Shown in pieces: positions 56,154-64,000 of a stretch of DNA of 64,000 nt (its first letter is position 1; every line of letters begins with the position of its first letter). The position numbers and the translations under genes were made by a program. The stretch covers positions 86,549,501 through 86,613,500 of the forward strand of contig CM059586.1 in the NCBI GenBank assembly GCA_030407085.1, in the 5' to 3' direction. Origin of the DNA: Trichopria drosophilae. Its lineage: Eukaryota > Arthropoda > Insecta > Hymenoptera > Diapriidae. The notes beneath the pieces are model-generated. The model saw nothing but the letters and a program-made list of their open reading frames with translations. It did not search any database and was not told the origin of the DNA.

Positions 56154-57123
56154 GGGGAATGTTGTCATACTTGGACAGTCGTCATGCACGGACACTTAGA
56201 ATATTTCACATTATACTAGCAGCGTTATCTGTGTGGGAGCGTGGTTTGTTTTGTTTACGTTAAGGAATGTTTTCCATGTCACGTCACGTTTCGGAACTAT
56301 GTATTCATTTTCATATTTTGTTGACGCAGAGCGTGAAAGTGCCAACAAAAGTTTTCAGAAACCTCTGAAAAACGTGATATGACTCCGAGTAAAAATTGTC
56401 ATCGACAAGGCAAGCATATAAATACGTTAAGTAGTTCCCACGCAATAAAATGCTAAAAGGAATTCTTATTTATTTGCATGGTTTAGTTATGACGTTGTGA
56501 GATAGGGTTATGGCACTTGTCGTCATATTTGGACACTTTTTGTTGTAATAGTTGGACACCCGTACTCTCTAATATGAATCAGCGATAATCATGACACTTA
56601 TTCAAATTAACGTATATGCGCTAATTTTTAGGTAATTTTCACTGAAATTTCAGTCATTAATAAGAAAAAAGCAGGCACTACAGTACCAGCAAAATGAGGT
56701 CGTCCTCTCAAAAAAATGCAAAACAAAGTTCTTCTGATGAAGACGAAGATGAGGATTTTTGCATAATATGTTTAAAAACAATGCCACGACACTTAAACCG
56801 CAATAACTCCGTTGCATGTGTTGAATGTAAACGGGACGTCCACCTGAAGTGTGCAAAAATAACCAAAAGTTATTTTATTTGTCCGAATTGCGAATCTCAT
56901 TAATTTTGTTTTGTAAAAGCTCAATTGTAAGTTTTGTTTACACAATAAAAAATGATACGACATAAAATACACCTAATTGGGTCATAATATCCTTTTTTCT
57001 TGCTGATTTTCAAAAGTGTCCAACTATGACTACATTTTATTTTTCAAGATGCCTAAATTATTATTTAAACTAAAGTTATTGGACAAGAGTAAAAAAAAGT
57101 GTCCATCTATGACAACATTCCCC
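56154..57123 (+). mobile_element. TA-flanked DNA transposon derivative with a PHD-like ORF
   Basis: 970 bp, inverted ends GGGGAATGTTGTCATA, with TA at 56152-56153 and 57124-57125. The motif TGTNGTCATANTTGGACAC occurs about six times near both ends (56162, 56180, 56518, 56541, and inverted near 57013 and 57100). These are candidate transposase-binding sites. It carries only a short ORF (56694-56903), so it looks like an internally deleted pogo/Tigger-type element. Confidence 0.8.
56694..56903 (+). CDS. Small PHD-like zinc-finger ORF in a transposon
   Basis: 69 codons. An acidic linker (SSSDEDEDEDF) is followed by a cysteine/histidine array: CIIC, CVEC, HLKC and CPNC (C-x2-C, C-x2-C-x4-H-x2-C, C-x2-C), the layout of a PHD-type finger. 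It ends in TAA, followed 40-50 bases later by AATAAA (56945). Some insect pogo/Tigger-type transposases end in an acidic stretch plus such a finger, so this is most likely the last piece of a transposase whose DDE domain was deleted. That origin is inferred. It could also be a captured host finger. ATG choice is uncertain, since upstream in-frame sequence stays open for ten codons. Confidence 0.6.
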   Translation: MRSSSQKNAKQSSSDEDEDEDFCIICLKTMPRHLNRNNSVACVECKRDVHLKCAKITKSYFICPNCESH

Positions 57124-57665
57124 TACAGCTGAGCAATTTATAAAGTACCATCTCCATTGGCCGGCGGGGTCGAAAACGACCCCGGAGTCGTAACTAAGGG
57201 TTGCGTTATAAAGCCTTTTCGCGACACTTTTATTGGATACGACATCTTTTGCTTGGCTTTTCTCAGTCCAATATTGTCGGATTTCAATAAATTTTTGTTT
57301 AAATTATACAGAATTTTGTGCTCTACAACTGTGAAAATATTAATTTCAGAAACACGCATTTTTTACTTGTTAGAGCCTAATTTTTTTAAATATTAATTTT
57401 ACGAAAAAAGTTTCAAACAAAAGTTGTAGAGAATTTAATTCTGAACAAAATTTATACAACATATTTTTAACATACGACTCATCTAAAGCGAGATATTTAA
57501 AAAAAATGATAAACATACGTTTTTCAACATGGCGGCGTGACAGTGGCTCCATCTATCCCGCAAACTTAAACTAGATTCAGTTATCGACCGCTTACAGGAA
57601 AATGAAAAAAAATTGACAGGGCCATTTTTTGGAAGGTCAATGTACGATTTGACTGGACTAATTTA

Positions 57666-58636
57666 TAAACTCAACGAATGTCAATATTCTGATATTAGAA
57701 ATAACTATTTTTCATTGTTCTCATTAAACTTTTGTTTTACTCAACACCGAGGTTGGCTGAACTTCCACGTACTCACCAACTATGTTAGAAAATGAACAAA
57801 TATATCATCAAACCATGAAACTGAAGTTTTGCAACCAAAGGTAGGAATCCTATATTAGAATTCTTACTCAATCAGTTGAGAATGCAATGTTCACGACTAC
57901 AACAAAAAAAGTAATAATCTTTGTCGAATTTCTTGATTTTCATTGGCTGAATCCTATATTTAGGAGCAAAAGGCTCGCGAGGCATTGTAGTAAAATCTAG
58001 CAGCCGGAAAATTGAAAGTTTCCAATCTTGTTGAAATTTCCACAATCATTAGTCTTATTGGCAACAAAGATGAAGGGGATATTTTTTTGACACTCGGTGA
58101 ATGGGTTGCGGAGTTACAGGGGCTTCAATTTTTACCACGACGGCCCTGTATAGTGACGACATTGAAATGTCTATAACTTTCGATTTTGAAATATGACCAA
58201 TGAATTATTTAAGCAACATTTTAGAAGATAAATGTATTGATAGCGCAGAGCTTGAAGTTTTATTGAAACTTTCAGCAATCTTTTGTTTAAATTAAAACCT
58301 CACGATTATGTCGCTAAACTGCAGTCACATTTCATGAGCAATCTGCAAAACAATTTGGCTGATAATAAATTTATATTTCATTGAGATTTCGATGAAAACT
58401 ACGCATTCATGGTGCTGAATGCCTCAAAATCATTCCACTGGAATAATAATCAGTGTTCCCAGCAACACGTCCGGAAATTTACCATGAAGACTGGTACATT
58501 TCATGACTTTCCCGCGAAAAGAAGCAGCTTGAACGATTTTGATACGATAGTGCTTTGCTATTGCTAGAAAAAGAAAGGGAACTGTTCTTTTTCGCGGTAA
58601 ATGTAAAGCATGTGTTATTTGGAATGTGTTATTCTT
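57666..58636. other. Intergenic, no gene
   Basis: Nothing supported. The CATTGGCTGAATCC word near 57945 is the inverse of one near 54343, so the foldback similarity may extend a little beyond its stated borders. Confidence 0.4.
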
Positions 58637-58830
58637 GGCCGGGAAACAAAGTTCCGAAAATCAAAACCCCGAAAGGTTAAAATTTCGAATATTGCGTTCG
58701 ACCAAGATATTTTAATTTGCTTTCTATTTGTCAAATTTTCAAAGACAAAGTGAAGAAAATCACGCTGGAGCCATGATGTACCTAAATGTTTGCCTTTGGT
58801 GGGTTCATTTTCGGAACTTTATTTCCGGCC
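58637..58830. mobile_element. 194-bp MITE with GGCCGGGAAACAAAG ends
   Basis: Left end GGCCGGGAAACAAAGTTCCG, right end the inverse of GGCCGGAAATAAAGTTCCG. The match continues to CGAAAATSAA. Flanked by similar ATTCTT words. A fragment of the family is at 33104-33153. Non-coding. Confidence 0.75.
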
Positions 58831-59227
58831 TGATTCTTTAAGTGAATCCTGGAAATATGCTTTCCTTCGCACAAATCTGAAATCGGTTAGTCATTGTATA
58901 GGCCGTCCAAATGATCCCAAACCAAATTATACGCGCATTAAACCAGTTTCCAGCATAAAAACATTAACTTTTCGAAAATCGATTTTTCACGATTTTTTAT
59001 CCCAAATGACTCATGCAGAATGACCCCTCAGAGCAGTCAAAATTCTTAAAAATTCAACTTCGCCTATCCTTATCGGAAATTATCCCGAAACAATATACAC
59101 ACCAAACAACACGTTTCCAGTATATAATACATTTTTTGAAAATTTCCAAAATAGATTAAACTTAACACTAACAAATTACTTTATTTTCCTTATTTTACAT
59201 ATATATACATTATAAAATATCCCGAGT
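58831..59227. other. Spacer downstream of the aminopeptidase
   Basis: Includes the aminopeptidase 3' UTR on the minus strand (59227 down to about 59160). Nothing else supported. Confidence 0.5.
59180..59185 (-). terminator. Poly(A) signal of the aminopeptidase
   Basis: TTTATT on the plus strand, i.e. AATAAA on the minus strand, 43 bases after the stop codon. Confidence 0.65.
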
Positions 59228-62200
59228 TTATTCATTTGCTTTTGGCAAGATGTTTGACATCAGCCATGTGCCAATCTGGTCTTCATAATATGATAACCAG
59301 CGGAACATAAATACTCCCTCAAGGTTCCAATTGGCACGGCCTTCGAAGGCGAAACTAACAATCTGAAACTGCAAATAAAACAGTATTAATCAATATTTAT
59401 AATCAAAAATATAAATCAAACTGATAGAATAATCTGTTTTTAAAATTATTTACGAAAAACAAACCTTTTTAGATTGTTCCTGAGTTCGAATTTTTGTTTC
59501 GAGGTCCGTCAAGTAGGATCCGAAGACACTACAAAATTGATAAAGTAATAAAAATGTTAATATAATTTGTCAGTGACGTATATTAATATATTAAATCAGT
59601 CTATTCTCTTCTCATTCGAAACTGAAGAATTAAATGGTAAAAGTAAAGTTTTCGTTGAATAAATGTCACGTTCCATTCAGATTAAAAATATTGTGTTCTG
59701 GTGAATGTCTCATGAAATATTCATTCAAAAATTGCGTGGAATTTTCATTTTCATTAACAACACTAAGAGAAGTTGAAGATATCAGCCATAATGAAAATGA
59801 ACAACGAGCAGGAGAGGCATTGTGCCCTAAGTTTTACTTTACGTCTTTGTAACAAACGTAACTGTAACATGCTTATGAAATGTAGCAATTATTACCTTGG
59901 ATTCTTTACTAAATAATCTAGTACGATATCCATTCCATCATAAGTATTTTCGAGAACAGCTTCAACAGCTGCATAAGTCTTTAGCAATGGATTGGCGCTA
60001 TTCGAATTCTGTAATAAATCGGCAAGGAAGCGGCTATCATATGAACATCCGAGAGATTTTAACACTTTTTCTTTGAAACGATAATCAGATATCCCTGCAG
60101 CTTTGGTGATAAGTTTCTGACGCACCTGTGCATCAGCATCTCTCATGGCTGCACAAAGTGTATCATACGGAAGAGTCCTACATGTTGTAAAACAAATATT
60201 AGTTAATTAGAAAAATATTAACTATAATTAAATTATTGTGATCAAATGCAGTAATGTAGATTATAACATCTTAAACCCCAATGAATATCCAAAAAGAATT
60301 TCATAATTCTGGACCTTTAAAAGACCCAGAAAATCACTACCAATAATGAAAAAATTAGTAAGTATAATAAAATATTATTATTATCCTCTCATTTAATCTG
60401 ATTTCTGATAATTTTAAAATGGGCAATTTATACACTTTAATGAAGACATGCTAAATTGAGGATTTTACAATATTAGAATGTAGATATATTTTTCAGCAAC
60501 TCACGTGTTGGATGATTTATTTTCTAGCCAAGGGTAAAATACCTCAGCTAATTTTACTTTGCAAGATTCTGCGCCCACCTTACAGCTCCATTTCAAAGCT
60601 TCTATCCTAAAACTTTCCTCCACATCACTGACAGTTTCGCCTTTGAAGTTTAGGTTTAAATCCATTATTAAGTTTTTAAAGTACATCTGTAACATACCAA
60701 TTTGATTTTTAATGTTCTCATACAAAGATTGTGTGGGTAAGTATGACATGACGTTGGAAAGAGTAAATATTGAAATAAAAAATCTCTGATATTTACCATT
60801 AACGATCCGTAATGCTTGGTATAATGTAAGAGATTCTCAAATTCATCGAACATTCGGAAAGTCGCAAACCAAGCGATATAATCCGTTTCGTGAGCCATGT
60901 GTTTTGCCAGTTCGAGTGCTGATATTGGATTTAGACTTAATTTCTTCAAAAAAGCAGTTGCATCGTATATCAATTGAGCACGATTTAAGATGTGTATTTT
61001 TTCACGATTTTCTGAATTGAGGTAGTTTGCGATCATTTTCCAATTCCTTTCATCGTAATTCACACGATAGTAACCTATTTGAATCAGTTCGTTTCTTTAC
61101 ATACTTTTTTATTACATTTTATATATATGTTGCTTCTCTAACAGGGGTAGAAACAAAGGGAAAAATTGAAAGAATCTTATCCTAATCCAAGATATACATC
61201 CGATCAGTAATTAATAAATCGATTGCTGGAATGGGCTTGGTAAGCATTTGGGGCTACAATAATACTCACCAGTAAATTGTTTATTCAGGATCAACCATTC
61301 GTCGTTCTTCAATCCAGCATTTATGTGCGTCTCGTCATTGCTTGGATTAAGCCACAACATTGCAGAAGTATCGTTAAAGTCCACGTGGGATTGAGAAGCA
61401 TAATTAACAGGTATCCACCAATTACTTGGTATACCTGGGTTTGATTTGACATGTGGTTTAGGCAATATTTTATTTTGGTAGAACGTTTCCTGCCTGATTG
61501 TAATACTCCCTGTTTCGTAATTTCTTTCCACTGTAACGAGAGGATAGCCTTCGCCATCAACCCAGTGTTGCATTATTACTTTTAAATCAGCTGGAAGACT
61601 GATATTATTTTTTCTTAAAATCTCGTTTAAGTCGCTGAAAAGATCATCTGATTCCACTGATTTGTAGGCACTGAAAACAAACGAATTTGGCTATTAATAT
61701 TGTGTTTTTTAGGTATTTCCTAATTTTATTCAAATACTGACTGCTTTCTGAGATAATATTGAAGACCTTGTCGTAGAACCTTATCGGTAATAAAATGCTC
61801 CATCATGCGTATAATGGATGCACCTAAAATTTATGATCATTCAGATTTGCAAACTGTAATAATTATATTAATAGAAAATTATTTAGAACGTCAAAATGAT
61901 TGTTCCTGACATATGCTCCATGTTACCTTTTAAATAAATTATTTGCATATTTGCCTCATCCGCTTCTTTTCCATTTTCTACATCCATATTTATTGGATGT
62001 TTTTCCCACTTCACATTATCTTCCGAAGGGAAAGCAAAAGACTCCATATGGATAATAAAGTTGTCGATTATCCGCCAACTTGGTTCAATCTGTCACATTG
62101 AGTATTTAAATAATCAAGTTTTTACTATTAGTTATTTCTTACTTATTTCAGTATATATATATATTTATATATTTTATTATATATTTATTATAAAATGTTT

Positions 62201-62402
62201 AAAAATTATTTTTGTTATCTATTTTTACGTTACCTTATCTGTAATATAATTTTGGATATAAGTAGCGAAGCCTTCGTTGAGCCACAAATAATTCCACCAT
62301 TTCGCAGTTACCAAATTTCCAAACCAGTGATGAGCCAATTCGTGGGCAATTAAGGTGGTAATATCTTCTTTTGTGAATCTTCCTGTCTGGAGGGCACGTT
62401 CC
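59228..62402 (-). CDS. M1 zinc aminopeptidase, C-terminal part (5' exons outside)
   Basis: Gluzincin family M1 enzymes remove N-terminal residues from peptides, usually outside the cell or in the ER lumen. Nine exons join in frame: 62402-62234, 62089-61927, 61823-61742, 61670-61270, 61074-60797, 60686-60505, 60177-59896, 59528-59465 and 59368-59228. They give 586 residues to the stop. The first holds the zinc site [10 protein letters not shown] and, 18 residues on, the Glu of WLNEGFATY. The catalytic Tyr is in [26 protein letters not shown] is the family's usual hinge, and ERAP1-like helical repeats follow ([16 protein letters not shown]). The GAMEN exon is not in the window, so the gene continues past 64000 behind an intron of at least 1.6 kb. 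The end (LPKANE) has no hydrophobic GPI tail. The acceptor at 60686 (TTACAG) was preferred because it aligns best with the family. Confidence 0.93.
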
Positions 62403-64000
62403 CTAAGTAAAATATATAAATGACCATGTATTTTGTAAAATCGTTACCAATGCGGAAAATAGTAAAAGTATTTATAATATGTCGGTAGTGGCATGGAAAA
62501 ATTGTATTTAAATCGCTATTTTAAAAAAACGGCATAAGTCCACAAAAAATTGCTGTCTATTAATTAAATAAATACATTCTATGACAGGATATATTTATAC
62601 ATCTCTTTTATAGAAATCAACCAACGGTTGCGTATAGGTTGTAGATTTACGGATTTCTCTTATCGATTCTTCCCGTCGAAAACGATAAAGTAATGTTTTT
62701 CCATAAACTTTTGAAGTAATATTACGTTTAATTATAAAATAAACATTCTCGAAGAAATACTTAATAGTTACAAGACATTCGCTGCAGTTTAAATTACTAA
62801 GTGGATTTTTGAATATCGTAATTTTGGAAAAAAACAGCGTACCATATGCCATTTTTCTAGATTGAAATGTTACAAAAATTGAGTATTTTATCATAGAATG
62901 AAAATACTTCATAATAATAATATGGGGTGTGATTTTTTACTAAAGCGAAAATAATAATTTTTAGGTTCATGGTTTTACCGATTTAAGCTAAATAACACAA
63001 AATCGAGTACTCTCTATATTCCTTGGAGTGAAAATTGATCCACTCTTTCATTAAGAGCGAAACTTGCACTTTATTGAGAGTAATATTTCACTCTTGTGGG
63101 AATGTGTTTTTTTTTATTCTTGTTGCGGAAAGAAATGTCACTATTCATAGAACTTTTCACTCTTAATAAAAGAGTGGCTCTGAGCTAAGCTAAGACCATG
63201 CTTAGATAATTATTTGTTTACAGTTGATATATATTTTGCTTAATGTTGCCGAAATGAATATTTACTTACCTTTCATTTTTTACACACTATTTTTATCATA
63301 GTTCTGTAACCCATTACATACTCCTGTATCCTAATCATACATTATTTCCCGGTACTTAATATTAGTAGTAGTGTGTACTAATCTTTCATTTTTTTTTATT
63401 GTACTGATTTTCTATAAGCGTAACTCAGTCAAATTGAGGTAAAAGAACAATAATCGACTGTGAGAGTTCGACCATGAGCCATTAAAACCATCATGTATAA
63501 TTATAACGTTCGAAATTAACTAGAACCTCAATTGGAAGAAATAAGCAACTATTTGACCTAGTAAAAAAACCTTGAATTCTATTCTTTATTACATATTTTC
63601 AAAGTGTGACGGGTAATATGCCTGCTCCTACCATTCATGATAAGTAGATAAATGAGCGTCCCTTGATTTTTATGACAACGTTTAATTGGTAAGTAACAAT
63701 TTAAAAATTCACAATCTTGCATGTCAATTTGTAGAAATGGAATAGAATTTACGTTGATTTAATAAGTTAAATTAAACAGTTCTTGCAACAATTTTTTTAT
63801 GCTAATTTAAATATGACTTTTCGGAAGTAGTCCGCCGTAAGAATAGGGATTTACGCTAAAAGACGTGAATTACAAAATTTCTGAATCAATTTTACAAAAT
63901 TCGAACTATGTATGGGTAATTCTACTACATAAATTTTACAAATGCCAAAGAAGTTAATTAAGAATTGACCGAGAGTTATTGGAAATAATTAAAAATCACC
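62403..64000 (-). other. Aminopeptidase intron, with one small MITE-like repeat
   Basis: No GAMEN-encoding exon is visible on the minus strand. 63039-63178 has imperfect inverted ends CCACTCTTTCATTAAGAG and CCACTCTTTTATTAAGAG, with several CACTCTT words between, so it is probably a ~140-bp MITE. A 105-codon reverse frame at 62595-62912 shows no domain. The rest is AT-rich. Confidence 0.5.

Larger units (their letters stand above)
54490..57665. mobile_element. Foldback element with ~500-bp arms, interior invaded
   Basis: Left arm 54490-55025 and right arm about 57205-57665 are inverted copies with shared words TTAGTCCAGTCAAATCGT, CTTCCAAAAAAT, ATGGAGCCAC, GCACAAAATTCTGTATAATT and TGAGAAAAGCCARGCAAAAG. 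The interior contains family H copy 3 and a separate 970-bp TA-flanked element. A perfect hairpin GGGGTCG-AAAA-CGACCCC lies at 57172-57189. No transposase of its own. Confidence 0.75.

Noticed and set aside
59634..59852. 72-codon plus-strand frame inside the aminopeptidase gene
   Set aside because: It lies in an intron of the opposite-strand gene, has no domain and no sign of its own exons.
60687..60796. Extended frames on both sides of the 60797/60686 junction as a longer exon
   Set aside because: The bases between are an intron: a good GT donor at 60796 and an acceptor TTACAG before 60686 restore the family alignment. The frames that read through it do not.
1..64000. tRNA, rRNA and CRISPR features
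   Set aside because: I saw no paired A/B-box arrangement or cloverleaf, no rRNA-like stretch, and no regularly spaced short repeats with unique spacers.

Overview
This is an AT-rich, intron-bearing, transposon-laden window from an animal nuclear genome, almost certainly an insect and perhaps hymenopteran (the order is an inference from gene structure and general look, not proven). Three host genes can be reconstructed exon by exon. They are the GINS DNA-replication subunit PSF1 on the minus strand (11050-11846, four exons, 193 residues), a Cactus/IkB ankyrin protein on the plus strand (35850-41752, three coding exons, 409 residues), and the 3' half of an M1 zinc aminopeptidase on the minus strand (59228-62402, nine exons, 586 residues, 5' exons beyond the right edge). 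There are no prokaryotic features, rRNA, tRNA or CRISPR arrays that I can see.

The rest is mostly dead or non-autonomous mobile DNA. 1-10.3 kb is a graveyard of inverted-repeat elements, with two three-level nests (2136-4620 and 9518-10330). 11-14 kb holds PSF1 and more small inverted-repeat elements. 15.5-28 kb has remnants of three retroelements: two non-LTR reverse transcriptase tails and a Penelope-like one. 28.8-35.2 kb has palindromic elements, including one inserted exactly at the centre of another palindrome and carrying eight nuclear-receptor half-sites. 35.4-42.9 kb is the cactus gene, whose 4.6-kb intron carries several NF-kB-type motifs and one transposon. 43.7-50 kb has further non-LTR elements, one nearly complete (44523-48076). 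50-58.9 kb again holds inverted-repeat families, one encoding a small PHD-like zinc finger. 59.2-64 kb is the aminopeptidase.

Functionally the host genes are unrelated: replication initiation, Toll/NF-kB inhibition and peptide hydrolysis. The best regulatory signals are an E2F-type palindrome 133 bases upstream of the PSF1 start, a perfect match to the vertebrate-type CTCF consensus beside the cactus TATA-like box, and the kB-like motifs in the cactus intron. The most unusual structural signal is a set of TA-flanked, Tigger-like element families. They share the terminal word CAGTRGTCC, differ in the subterminal word, insert into one another, and each carries an ATGGCGG (YY1/Pho-like) core.
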